A stretch of DNA of 33,860 bases, taken from Rhodobacter sp. CACIA14H1. Lineage in GTDB: Bacteria; Pseudomonadota; Alphaproteobacteria; Rhodobacterales; Rhodobacteraceae. The notes under the pieces are model-generated. The model was not told the origin of the DNA. It worked only from the letters and a program-made list of their open reading frames with translations, and did not search any database. The translations under genes were made by a program, and so were the position numbers. The stretch is taken from assembly GCA_000500915.1 (NCBI GenBank), contig AYNO01000023.1:1-33860 (forward strand). Reading direction: 5' to 3'. Positions within the stretch are counted from its first letter, which is position 1; the number at the start of each line of letters is the position of its first letter. Shown piece by piece: positions 1 through 7,866 of this stretch.

Positions 1-444
1 GGCCAGACGGTCCGCACCGGGGAACAGCGACGCGGTGTGCATGTCGGCCCCCATCCCCAAGAGCAGCACCGAAACCGGCAGATGCGGGCGCAGCCCCTCG
101 GCCAGTTCCTCCAGCTTCTCCTCCGGCGCCGCCGCCTCGGCATACAAAGGCACCAGTTGCGCCGCCGCCGCCTTGCCCCGCAAGAGCCGTTCCCGCAGCA
201 GCCGCGTGTTCGATCGCGGGCTTTCCTCGCCCACCCAGCGTTCGTCGTTCAGAAAGACGGCCACCTTCGGCCAGTCGATATCCACCCCCGACAGCGTGTC
301 GAAGATCGGCCCCGGCGTCGTCCCGCCGGGGACGCAGAGCGACGCCCGCCCCTCCCGCCGCACGAAATCCGCCAACTGGCCCGCGATCACATTCGCCAGA
401 CCCAGCATCAGGAATTCGCGGTCGGGATAGGTTTCGAACTTCAT
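1..444 (-). CDS. pgl: 6-phosphogluconolactonase, C-terminus cut by window edge
   Basis: Hydrolyses 6-phosphogluconolactone to 6-phosphogluconate in the cytosol, the step after Zwf. The minus-strand frame is open from ATG at 444 to the window edge and gives about 148 residues beginning MKFETYPDREFLMLG. It carries the family's glycine-rich substrate-binding stretch (CVPGGTTP), the FLNDERWV motif and the later LLLGMGADMHTASLFPG motif, all in the expected order for Pgl/DevB. The ATG overlaps the zwf stop as ATGA, so it is translationally coupled to zwf and transcribed from the same promoter. Roughly the last 70-80 residues would lie outside the window. Family assignment is firm; only the 3' end is unseen. 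Confidence 0.93.
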   Translation of the reverse strand, partial: MKFETYPDREFLMLGLANVIAGQLADFVRREGRASLCVPGGTTPGPIFDTLSGVDIDWPKVAVFLNDERWVGEESPRSNTRLLRERLLRGKAAAAQLVPLYAEAAAPEEKLEELAEGLRPHLPVSVLLLGMGADMHTASLFPGADRLA

Positions 445-1896
445 CCCTTGATCTCCCGCCAGCGCCGCCCGTCGCGGTGCATCAGCATCAGCGCATCCTC
501 GGGCCCGCTCGACCCCGGATCATAGCCCTGCGGACGGTCCCCGCGCCCTTCCCATCCCGCGATGATCGGGTCGGCCCAGGCCCATGCCGCCTCCACCTCG
601 TCCCCGCGCATGAACAGCGTCTGGTTGCCCCGGATCACGTCCATGATCAGCCGTTCATAGGCATCGGGGATATCCTCGGCATCCGCGCCCAGGGCATCGG
701 CAAAGGACATGTCCAGCGGCACCTGCATCAGACGCATCCCGCCCGGCCCGGGTTCCTTGATCATCATCATCAGGTTCATGCCTTCATTCGGCTGCAACCG
801 GATGACCAGCACATTCTCGCGCCAGCCCTTCGCATCGTCAAAGATGGAATGCCGGCGGTTCCTTGAAGGTGATGGCAATCTCCGACGCGCGGGACCGCAG
901 CCGCTTGCCCGTCCGCAGATAGAAGGGCGTGCCCTTCCAGCGCCAGTTGGAGATATGGCACTTCAGCGCGATATAGCTTTCTGTGCGGGAATTCGGGTCC
1001 TCGCAATGTTCCAGATAGCCGCCCTGCCCGCCACCGGCCAGATACTGCCCCCGCACGATGTCATCGGGCTTCACCGGATCCAGTGCGCGGATGACCTTCA
1101 GCTTTTCATCCCGCACGGCGTCGGGGTCGAAGTGATAGGGCGGCTCCATCGCGATCAGGCAGAGCAGTTGCATCAGGTGGTTCTGCACCATGTCCCGCAT
1201 CGCGCCCGACTTGTCGTAATAGGCACCGCGCCCCTCCACGCCCACCGTCTCGGCCACCGTGATCTGGACATGGTCGATGTATTCGGCCTTCCACAGCGGT
1301 TCGAACAGGATATTGGCAAAGCGGACGGCCATCAGGTTCTGGACCGTTTCCTTGCCCAGATAATGGTCGATCCTGTAGATCTGGTGTTCGTCGAAATGTT
1401 CCGCCAGCACGGCGTTCAGCGCCCGCGCCGAGGCGAGGTCGCGCCCGAAGGGCTTTTCCACCACGATCCGCGACCAGGCATCCGCGATGCCATGGGCGTG
1501 CAGGCGTTCGGCCAGATCGCCGAACAGCGCCGGCGCGACCGAGAAATAGAAGGCCCGCACCACATTGGGCCGCATCCGCGCCTTCAGCGCGTCCCAGCCC
1601 CCCGTTCCCTTCGCGTCGATCGACACATAGCCGATCCGGTCGAGGAATGCCGCGACCTGCGCCTTGTCCTGCCGTTCCTTCGGCACGAATTCCGCGATGG
1701 CCTCGCCCACCATCTGGCGGAAACCCGCATCGTCCAGCTCGGCCCGCGCCGCGCCCGTGATCCGGGATTCGGCGGGCATCTGCCCCGCGACGAAGCGGCG
1801 ATAGAGGCCGGGAAGGATCTTCCGGCGGGCAAGATCGCCCGTCCCGCCAAAGATCACGAGGTCGAAGGGATCGACCGGGATGACGCGCGAAACCAT
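441..1896 (-). pseudogene. zwf: glucose-6-phosphate 1-dehydrogenase, interrupted by a one-base frameshift
   Basis: Oxidises glucose-6-phosphate with NAD(P)+, the entry to the oxidative pentose phosphate and Entner-Doudoroff pathways. The start is ATG at 1896 behind a GAGGGA ribosome site. The N-terminal part has the nucleotide fold (FGGTGDLARRK), VEKPFGRDL and the active-site RIDHYLGKE. The frame then shifts at about 851-855. Before the shift it reads ...ITFKEPPAF and stops soon after; in the next frame it continues HSIFDDAKGWRENVLVIRLQPNEG to the stop at 441. Removing one G/C at 852 or 853 restores KEPPHSIFDD and gives a normal 484-residue protein. The rest is well conserved, so the damage is either very recent or a sequencing indel. 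zwf leads the zwf-pgl operon. Confidence 0.9.
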
Positions 1897-1932
1897 TGCT
1901 GTCCCTCGTTTCCTGTCCGGATGGCGCCGTTT

Positions 1933-1944
1933 GTTAGCGCTAAC
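1933..1944. promoter_or_regulatory. perfect palindrome GTTAGCGCTAAC upstream of zwf, LacI-type operator candidate
   Basis: A 12-bp perfect dyad with a central CG-containing core, 37-48 bp before the zwf start codon. Palindromes centred on CG with AT-richer flanks are typical operators of LacI/GalR-family sugar regulators, and zwf-pgl is a sensible target. The regulator is not in this window. Seen: the palindrome and its position. Inferred: LacI-family binding. Confidence 0.5.
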
Positions 1945-2041
1945 GCAGGCGCTTCTAACCCCGGATGCCACGCGAGTCTAGCACCGTGGCGCGGACTACG
2001 GAACGGAGGGTGAAGGCATGGGCGAATTTCGCACACCCCGT

Positions 2042-2113
2042 CCCGGGCTTGACCCGGGACCTCGTGCATGGCCTGCGCGCCCGACGACGCGGAGGCCCCG
2101 GGTCAAGCCCGGG
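2042..2113. repeat. inverted pair of CCCGGG-centred 17-mers in the zwf/mgtC gap
   Basis: CCCGGGCTTGACCCGGG at 2042-2058 and its exact reverse complement CCCGGGTCAAGCCCGGG at 2097-2113 face each other across 38 bp, with partial matching continuing outside (CCTC and CCCCG flanks). Each arm is also nearly palindromic by itself. This is a common REP-like intergenic repeat type of alphaproteobacteria. It lies downstream of mgtC (minus) and upstream of the zwf promoter, so it could act as a terminator-like hairpin. The remainder of the 1897-2131 gap shows no gene. Confidence 0.65.
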
Positions 2114-2131
2114 GCGCGGGGTCGCCGCGCC

Positions 2132-2845
2132 TCAGCCTTCCTCCAGCACCTCCCAGCGCACGCGCATCAACCCCGGCTCTGCCGCCAGACGCTGCACGGC
2201 CAGTTCCAGCATCTCGTCCGTCACCCCTTCGCCCGATACGGTGGCGGAGAGGTCGATCCCCTCGCCCCCGTCGCCCGCCCGCGCCGCGACCTCGGACAGG
2301 TGCAACCCGCCGATGGTCAGCGTGCGCAGGATCAGGGCGCGCACGCCCGCCTCCTGTTCGGTGCGGCAGGTCAGGATGACGCGGAAGCTGCGCGTGATGG
2401 GGACGCCCGCCTTGGTCTTGCGCTTCAGCCATCGGACCAAGGGCCGCAAACCGAGATTCACGAAGACGACCAGCAGCGTCAGCAGGACCGCGTATTGCCA
2501 CGCCCCCGCCCCGGCCATCATGCCCACTGCCGCCGAACACCACAGGGTCGCCGCCGTGTTCAGCCCATGCACGTTGAAGCCGTCGCGGAAGATGATGCCC
2601 GCGCCAAGGAAGCCGATCCCCGACACGATCTGCGCCGCCACCCGCGTAGGGCTGACCTCGTCGGGGTAAAGGCCGGAAAAGACGACGAAGGCGGCCGCCC
2701 CCAGCGCCACCAGCGCATTGGTCCGCAGCCCCGCCATGCGCTGGCGCACCTGCCGTTCGGACCCGATCACCGCGCCGCAGACCAGCGCGACGGACATGTT
2801 CAGCGCGGCAAGTTGCAGGGCGGCGGGAAAGACGGTGGACAGCAT
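2132..2845 (-). CDS. MgtC/SapB family inner-membrane protein
   Basis: A 237-residue protein. The N-terminal about 140 residues hold the MgtC/SapB membrane domain with four to five hydrophobic helices. The family hallmarks are visible: GAVIGSERQVRQRMAGLRTN in the first loop, then QIVSGIGFLGAGIIF and GLNTAATLWCSAAVGMMAG. A soluble C-terminal domain of about 90 residues (from RVILTCRTEQEAG) resembles the ACT-like tail of longer family members. MgtC proteins are linked to growth in low magnesium and, in pathogens, to inhibition of the F-ATPase; the role in free-living alphaproteobacteria is unclear. It is a single gene reading away from the HNH gene. Direct repeats 43-64 bp upstream may be its regulator site. 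Confidence 0.88.
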   Translation of the reverse strand: MLSTVFPAALQLAALNMSVALVCGAVIGSERQVRQRMAGLRTNALVALGAAAFVVFSGLYPDEVSPTRVAAQIVSGIGFLGAGIIFRDGFNVHGLNTAATLWCSAAVGMMAGAGAWQYAVLLTLLVVFVNLGLRPLVRWLKRKTKAGVPITRSFRVILTCRTEQEAGVRALILRTLTIGGLHLSEVAARAGDGGEGIDLSATVSGEGVTDEMLELAVQRLAAEPGLMRVRWEVLEEG

Positions 2846-2887
2846 GGATACCCCCGGAGGAAAGCCCCCATCATCCGGCCGGTTCCG

Positions 2888-2909
2888 CTTTGTAACAGTT
2901 TTGTAACGA
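2888..2909 (-). promoter_or_regulatory. 11-bp-spaced direct repeats GTTACAAA, PhoB-box-like
   Basis: On the minus strand, GTTACAAAACTGTTACAAA contains two copies of GTTACAAA with an 11-bp period, 43-64 bp before the mgtC start codon. PhoB boxes are direct 7-mers of CTGTCAT/CTGTTAC type repeated every 11 bp with an A/T-rich spacer, which fits the second half (CTGTTAC-AAAG) well and the first (TCGTTAC-AAAA) less well. No -10/-35 pair could be placed with confidence. Another two-component regulator that uses direct repeats is equally possible. Confidence 0.35.
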
Positions 2910-2929
2910 CCATCCGCAGGCGGAAAACG

Positions 2930-3514
2930 TCAGTCTTCCAGTTCCGCATCCCAATACAGGTAATCCATCCAGCTTTCATGCAGGTGGTTCGGCGGGAACT
3001 TGCGGCCATGGGCCTGCATCTCTTCGGCCGTGGGCTGGCGCGGGGCGCGGACCAGATGCAGCCCCGACTGTTTCAGCGTCCGCGACCCCTTTCGCAGGTT
3101 GCAGGGGGAACAGGCCGCGACGACGTTCTCCCACGATGTGACCCCGCCGCGCGAACGGGGCAGGACGTGGTCGAAGGTCAGGTCGCCCTTCGCGCCGCAA
3201 TACTGGCAGGAGAATTCGTCCCTCAGAAAAAGATTGAAGCGCGTGAATGCCACGCGCTTCTGGGGTTTGACATAGTCTTTCAGGACGACGACCGAGGGTA
3301 TGCGGAACTCCTGCCTCTGGCTGCGGACGGTGTGGTCATATTCCGCGACGATCTGCACGCGGTCGAGGACGGCGGCCTTTATCGCCTCCTGCCAGGGCCA
3401 GAGGCTGAGGGGGTAGTAACTCAGCGGGCGATAGTCGGCATTCAGCACCAGAGCGGGGTAATGCTTCAGCGCCACCGGATCGCGTACGAACTGTGTCCTG
3501 AAATCGCCGTCCAT
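2930..3514 (-). CDS. HNH endonuclease family protein
   Basis: A 194-residue protein with an N-terminal region of unknown fold (LNADYRPLSYYPLSLW is characteristic of this subgroup) and a C-terminal HNH nuclease domain. The zinc-binding cysteines C103-x2-C106 and C135-x2-C138 bracket the catalytic DH at 115-116 and Asn130 (SRGGVTSWENVVAACSPCN). These single-domain HNH proteins are widespread and usually chromosomal in Rhodobacterales. The substrate is unknown, and nothing nearby (no terminase, restriction or toxin partner) assigns it to a phage or defence system. It is a monocistronic unit with a good promoter upstream. Confidence 0.9.
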   Translation of the reverse strand: MDGDFRTQFVRDPVALKHYPALVLNADYRPLSYYPLSLWPWQEAIKAAVLDRVQIVAEYDHTVRSQRQEFRIPSVVVLKDYVKPQKRVAFTRFNLFLRDEFSCQYCGAKGDLTFDHVLPRSRGGVTSWENVVAACSPCNLRKGSRTLKQSGLHLVRAPRQPTAEEMQAHGRKFPPNHLHESWMDYLYWDAELED

Positions 3515-3557
3515 TCCTTGCGAGACTCCGCTTTCGACCTGCGGCCCAACCGACCCA

Positions 3558-3613
3558 GGGCGGGGAGCCCCGCCCCGACAGGCCCACTATATCTGGCGTT
3601 TCGCGACTGGCAA
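3558..3613 (-). promoter_or_regulatory. sigma70-like promoter and 5'-leader hairpin of the HNH gene
   Basis: On the minus strand, TTGCCA (3613-3608) and TATAGT (3591-3586) are separated by 16 bp, a good housekeeping promoter. Transcription would start near 3580. A perfect 8-bp inverted repeat, GGGCGGGG-AG-CCCCGCCC (3558-3575), then falls at the very 5' end of the leader, about 45 nt before the start codon. A leader hairpin so close to the start of transcription may stabilise the mRNA or pause polymerase. The rest of 3614-3710 shows nothing recognisable. Confidence 0.5.
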
Positions 3614-3710
3614 GCCCAAGAGGCTGTGGTGCCCGGTCACATGCGCCCAAGGCTGCGGATACAGGGGAATGGTGACGGCGGCGTGACGGTTCCGCCTGTT
3701 TGATGGGCGG

Positions 3711-4010
3711 CTATTCCCTCAATTGCAGTGCGAGGGAGGCCGAAAGGCCCGAGGCGCGGGCGAAGTCGCGCGCCTGGCGCGGGTTGAGGCGGGAGAAGGG
3801 GACATCCGCCGCCTCCAGCGCGTCGCGGAGCGGGCGGTCATAGCCGCCCGTCGCCTCGAACACGACCCAGAGCCCGTCACGTCCTGCCATGCGGGCAAGG
3901 GCGCGGATGGCGGCGGGGCTGTTGTCGATGCGGAACGCGCCGCGCGTGGGGTGGAAGGCATCGAGGTGGTCCTTGGAGACATCGACGCCGAGGTAGAGTT
4001 GGTGCATCAT
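3711..4010 (-). pseudogene. IS110-family transposase, N-terminal remnant (99 aa)
   Basis: From ATG at 4010 the frame encodes the N-terminal part of an IS110-type DEDD recombinase: YLGVDVSKDHLDA with the first catalytic Asp (D10), the typical serine/proline-rich turn, VVFEATGGYDR with the conserved Glu (E52), and RLNPRQARDFARASG. Family members continue with an AKTDRVDA motif and reach 310-400 residues. Here the sequence diverges after ARASG (LSASLALQLRE) and stops. The middle and the C-terminal Tnp20 domain are absent. This is a decayed or internally deleted insertion that can no longer move itself. Confidence 0.85.
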
Positions 4011-4190
4011 GGTCCTTGTCCTGTTCTGCGGGGTCCTCTCAGCGGCCCCAAGCAACTGTTCAGGATGACATCGAAGATGCGGGCGGCTCCCAAGCCACTG
4101 GACGGGGTCACGGCCTCCAAATGCGTTCCGGGATGCCGCCCGCAGATCACATGTTACACCGATCTCCATAGACAGGGGCGTTTCATGCCT
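4011..4190 (-). other. upstream flank of the IS110 remnant with a long stem, possible bridge-RNA relic
   Basis: No gene is seen here. The flank holds an inverted repeat: GCGGGCGGCTCCC at 4079-4091 pairs with GGGA-T-GCCGCCCGC at 4130-4143 (13 bp with one bulged T), enclosing about 38 nt. In IS110-group elements the region upstream of the recombinase gene is transcribed as a structured bridge RNA with internal loops. Position and length fit, but no loop-to-target complementarity could be checked here. It may equally be ordinary GC-rich secondary structure. Confidence refers to the RNA idea; the inverted repeat itself is certain. Confidence 0.25.
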
Positions 4191-4234
4191 CCGCCGGTAG
4201 GGCCGCGCATGACCCGCCGGGGCGGGCGCCTCTG

Positions 4235-4304
4235 GCGCACGTCCCGGTGGGGCGGGACGTGCGCGGACCGTGGCTTTGGGCCACGGTCCGGGACTGACCG
4301 TTGT
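4235..4304 (-). repeat. dispersed hairpin repeat, copy A (double hairpin)
   Basis: Reading the minus strand: ACAACGGTCAGT (4304-4293), then stem-loop CGGACCGTGGC-CCAAA-GCCACGGTCCG (4290-4264, 11-bp perfect stem), then at once a second stem GCGCACGTCCCG-ccccac-CGGGACGTGCGC (4264-4235 read in minus orientation, 12-bp perfect stem). The leader and first hairpin match copies B (12724) and C (32243). The gap 4011-4401 is otherwise non-coding; the FIST gene promoter must lie in 4305-4401 but I cannot place it. Confidence 0.75.
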
Positions 4305-4401
4305 ACTCGGGTGGCCGGGCCTTGAAGCTGGGTGTTCCACGGCACTTGCCGCGCCGCAGGGCGGGGGCTAGCCTTGCGCCGGAGGCGTTTGGGAGGACGC
4401 G

Positions 4402-5574
4402 ATGAACCAGCCGAGGGAGGGCTTTCCTGCGCCGGATGCGGCGGGGGCCGTGCTTGTGGCGCGGGCCTCGGTTCCGGTGTCCGTGCCGCATCCCCTGCGG
4501 CGGCTGGAAGAGGCGCTGGGCGCGGGGCCTTTCGCGCTGGTCGTGCTGTTCGTGTCGCCCGAGGCGGATCTCGACGCCCTTGCGCTGCGGTTGCCCGGGC
4601 GGTTTGGCGGGGCGCCGGTGATCGGCTGTTCCACGGCGGGCGAGATTTCGGCCGAGGGCTATACGGAGGGCGAGATCGTCGCCGTCGGTCTGCCGGCTGC
4701 GCATTTCGCGGCCGATGTGCTGCCGGTGCCCGACCTGTCGGTGCTGGAACGCGATGCGCTGATCGGGCGGCTGATCCGGTCGCGGCAGGCGCTGGCGCGG
4801 GAAAGACCGGATTGGGAGGGGGAATTCGCCTTCCTGATGGTGGACGGGCTGTCGGTGCGCGAGGATGAACTGGCGGCGGCGCTGGCCTCGGGGCTTGGTC
4901 CCGTGCCGCTGTTCGGGGGGTCGGCGGGGGACGGGACGCGGTTCGGGGCGACCTATGTGCTGCACGAAGGGCAGGCGCTGCGCAATGCGGCGGTGCTGGC
5001 GCTGGTCCGGACGGATTGCAGGGTCAGGGTGTTCAGCCTGGATCATCTGGTGCCGACCGAGGCGCGGATGGTGGTGACGGAGGCCGATCCCGCGCGGCGG
5101 ATCGTGCGGGCGATCAATGCCGAACCCGCGGCGCAGGAATATGCGCGGCTGCTGGGCAAGGACCCGGCGCAGCTGACGACCTTTACCTTCGCAGCGCATC
5201 CGGTCGCCGTGCGCATCGGCGGGCGGCACCATGTCCGCGCCATAAGGGCGGTGGAGGGGTCGGATCTGGTGTTCTTTTCCGCCATCGACGAGGGGGTGGT
5301 GCTGACGCTGGCCGAACCGCAGGACATGGTGGCCCATCTGGGGCGCGAGATGGCGGCGCTGTCGGCAGCGGGGCGGCCTGCGGCGATACTGGCTTGCGAC
5401 TGCATCCTGCGGCGGATGGAGGCGCAGGAGAAGCAGAAGACCGGCGCGGTGTCGGCGATCCTGCGCGAACATGGCGTGGTGGGCTTTTCCACCTATGGCG
5501 AACAGTGGAACGCCATGCATGTGAACCAGACGATGACGGGCGTGGCGATCTATGCGGCGGAGGAGCGGGAGTGA
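4402..5574 (+). CDS. FIST-domain sensor protein, NosP-like
   Basis: A 390-residue cytosolic protein with the FIST-N domain (about 35-230; VIGCSTAGEISAEGY, FGGSAGDG) and FIST-C domain (about 230-380; ending in VVGFSTYGEQ), the full architecture of the family. FIST proteins are signal-input modules. The best-studied relatives, the NosP proteins, bind haem and sense nitric oxide, and sit beside and inhibit a histidine kinase. Here the stop codon overlaps the GTG start of a multi-PAS kinase (GTGA), so the two are surely co-translated. The haem-ligand residue cannot be assigned from sequence alone, so NO sensing is an inference from the gene pair. A purine-rich GGGAGG site precedes the ATG. Confidence 0.88.
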   Translation: MNQPREGFPAPDAAGAVLVARASVPVSVPHPLRRLEEALGAGPFALVVLFVSPEADLDALALRLPGRFGGAPVIGCSTAGEISAEGYTEGEIVAVGLPAAHFAADVLPVPDLSVLERDALIGRLIRSRQALARERPDWEGEFAFLMVDGLSVREDELAAALASGLGPVPLFGGSAGDGTRFGATYVLHEGQALRNAAVLALVRTDCRVRVFSLDHLVPTEARMVVTEADPARRIVRAINAEPAAQEYARLLGKDPAQLTTFTFAAHPVAVRIGGRHHVRAIRAVEGSDLVFFSAIDEGVVLTLAEPQDMVAHLGREMAALSAAGRPAAILACDCILRRMEAQEKQKTGAVSAILREHGVVGFSTYGEQWNAMHVNQTMTGVAIYAAEERE

Positions 5575-7775
5575 TCGACACGCTGATCAACCCTGCTGAC
5601 CCGCCCGAGAAGCAGACGCAGAAGCTGCTGACCATCGCGCAGGTGCTGATGCGGCGGGTGGAGCAGATCACCGATGATTCCGGCGCGGCCTATGCGCAGT
5701 TCCAGCGGGCCGCCATGCTGGAGGACCAGGTGCGCGAACGCACGCGCGATCTGGAACGGGCGCTGGACCTGCTGAACGATAGCAATGCAAGGCTGGCCGA
5801 GGCGAACCGGGCGACGGAGGCCGCACGGCAGAATCTGGCGAATGCGATCGAGACGATCCAGGAAGGGTTCGCGCTCTTCGATGCGGATGACGTGCTGGTC
5901 ATGTGCAATTCCCGCTTCGGGATGCACATGCTGGATGTGCGCGACCATCTGAAACCCGGCCTGCGCTTTGGCGATTATGTGGACCGGGTCAGCCGGTCGC
6001 GGTTTCTGGAACTGCCCGCCGGGGAAAGCCCGGAGGATTGGGCCGTGGCGCGGCGCAGGCGGCATCAGGACCGGCATGTGATCTTCAACGTGCGCATGGT
6101 CTGGGACCGCTGGGTGCAGGTGTCGGAACATCGCACGGCAGATGGCGGGACGGTGATCCTGCAGACGGATGTGACCGAGATCATCCGGCTGGAACGGTCG
6201 GAACGCGGCAAGATGCTGGACGATCAGGCGCGCGTGATCCGGGCGACGCTGGACCATATTTCGCAAGGGGTCTGCATCTTTGACGCCGAGGCGCGTCTTG
6301 TGGGGTGGAACCAGCGGCTGGGGCAGTTGCTGACGGTGCCGATGGCGCGGTTCCGGATGGGGGTCAGTTTCGACGCGATCCTTGACCGCTTCCGCCCCGA
6401 CCTGACCTTCGGCGAGGGGATGACAGAGGCGCGGCTGGGCGACTGGGTCGCGGGGCAGGGCGGGCGGGGCGCGATCCGGTTCGAATTGCGGCGCGGGCCG
6501 GACATGATCATGGATGTCTTTGCCCAGGGGATGCCGGATGGCGGCTTCGTGATGTCCTTCACCGATGTCACCGCCGAACGGGCGGCCATCGAGGCATTGT
6601 CACGTGCCAACGAGACGCTGGAGGCCCGCGTGATGGAACGCACGCTGGAGCTGGAGGATGCGTTAGGCAATGCAGAACGCGCCAATGCCTCGCGGTCGCG
6701 TTTCGTGGCGGCGGCGAGCCATGACCTGCTGCAACCGCTGTCGGCGGCAAAGCTGTTCATCTCCTCGGTATCGGAAGAGGCGCTGGCGCCCGATGCCCGC
6801 GCCGCGCTGGACAAGGCGCAGAATGCGCTGCTGTCGGTCGAGGGGATCCTGGGGGCGCTGCTGGACATATCCAAGCTGGAAAGCGGGCGGGCGGCGGTGT
6901 CGGTGGGGCCGGTGCTGCTGGACAGGCTGCTGTCGCAACTGAACGACGAATTCGGGGCGATTGCGGCGGCCAAGGGATTGCGCCTGTCGGTGGTGCAGTC
7001 CCGCGCGACGGTGCTGTCCGACCCCGCCTATCTGCGGCGCATCCTGCAGAACCTGATCGGCAACGCGATCCGCTATACCGGACGGGGCCGTGTCCTGGTC
7101 GGCGTGCGGCGACGCGGCGGGATGGTCCGGATCGAGGTGCGGGACACCGGGCCGGGGATACCGGAAGAGGAGCAGGACAACATCTTCAAGGAATTCCACC
7201 GCCTGAACGCGCGGGCTTCCGCGTCCGAGGGGATGGGGCTGGGACTGGCCATCGTGGAACGGGCCTGTGCGTTGCTGGGCCATCCGCTTGGCCTGACGTC
7301 CGAGATCGGGCGGGGGACGTGCTTCATGGTGCAGGTGCCCTTGGCCGAGGGGGCGGTGGTGGCCGAAGGCCCGCGCCCCGCGCCGGAGCCACGGGCCAAG
7401 ATGGAGCACCGCATCGCCTTTCTGGTCGAGAATGACGGCGATCTGCGCCGCGCCATGGGGCTGCTGCTCGAAAAGTGGGGGGTGAGCGTGCTGGACGCCG
7501 CATCGGGCGAAGAGGCGCTGGACCTGATCGAGGAGTTGGGCATCCTGCCCGACTGTTTCATCGTGGACCAGAATCTGGGCGAGGGGATGGACGGTCTGCG
7601 CTTCCTGTCCGAGGTGCGGGCGCGGCATGGCGTGGTGCCGGCCCGCATCGTGACCGCCGACCGCCGGCCCGAATTGCGGGCCGCCTGCGCCGAGGCGGGG
7701 GTGGGGCTGATGATGAAACCGCTGGAGCCGCGTGCGCTGGAAGCCTTCATCGCGGGGCTGCCTGCCACGTCCTGA
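5571..7775 (+). CDS. hybrid PAS-PAS sensor histidine kinase with C-terminal receiver, NahK/ErcS-like
   Basis: A 734-residue soluble kinase with no membrane segment. Domain order: N-terminal helix/coiled coil (about 10-90, rich in Glu/Arg/Ala), PAS-like 1 (from about 92, ETIQEGFALFDADD), PAS-like 2 (from about 225, DHISQGVCIFDAEA), coiled linker, HisKA with phospho-acceptor His384 (ASHDLLQPLSA), ATPase domain (N box near 494, DTGPGIP, GMGLGLAIVERA near 554) and a receiver from about 613 with Asp666 and the conserved Lys in MMKPL. The GTG start is chosen because it overlaps the FIST stop; the frame is open upstream only as antisense-like noise. This domain plan and the FIST neighbour match NahK/ErcS'-type kinases. 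The likely output partner is the LuxR-type regulator at 12896-13579. Confidence 0.9.
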   Translation: MIDTLINPADPPEKQTQKLLTIAQVLMRRVEQITDDSGAAYAQFQRAAMLEDQVRERTRDLERALDLLNDSNARLAEANRATEAARQNLANAIETIQEGFALFDADDVLVMCNSRFGMHMLDVRDHLKPGLRFGDYVDRVSRSRFLELPAGESPEDWAVARRRRHQDRHVIFNVRMVWDRWVQVSEHRTADGGTVILQTDVTEIIRLERSERGKMLDDQARVIRATLDHISQGVCIFDAEARLVGWNQRLGQLLTVPMARFRMGVSFDAILDRFRPDLTFGEGMTEARLGDWVAGQGGRGAIRFELRRGPDMIMDVFAQGMPDGGFVMSFTDVTAERAAIEALSRANETLEARVMERTLELEDALGNAERANASRSRFVAAASHDLLQPLSAAKLFISSVSEEALAPDARAALDKAQNALLSVEGILGALLDISKLESGRAAVSVGPVLLDRLLSQLNDEFGAIAAAKGLRLSVVQSRATVLSDPAYLRRILQNLIGNAIRYTGRGRVLVGVRRRGGMVRIEVRDTGPGIPEEEQDNIFKEFHRLNARASASEGMGLGLAIVERACALLGHPLGLTSEIGRGTCFMVQVPLAEGAVVAEGPRPAPEPRAKMEHRIAFLVENDGDLRRAMGLLLEKWGVSVLDAASGEEALDLIEELGILPDCFIVDQNLGEGMDGLRFLSEVRARHGVVPARIVTADRRPELRAACAEAGVGLMMKPLEPRALEAFIAGLPATS

Positions 7776-7866
7776 AGGACCGCCGCCCCGATGCCTTGAC
7801 AGGGGCCGGGGCAGCAAGGATCGTCCGAGCATTCGTGGGTGCCTTTGCTGGACCGGGTGTATTCCG

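Noticed and set aside
2018-3703. A 561-codon open frame on the plus strand
   Set aside because: Antisense to the mgtC and HNH genes, Arg/Pro/His-rich composition typical of a shadow frame in high-GC DNA, no recognisable motif.
4011-4340. Upstream in-frame extension of the IS110 remnant
   Set aside because: IS110 transposases begin at the MMHQLYLGVD start; the extension runs through repeat copy A and is not protein-like.
4183-5520. A 445-codon open frame on the minus strand over the FIST gene
   Set aside because: Extremely Arg/His/Gln/Pro-rich antisense translation; the plus strand encodes a complete FIST protein.
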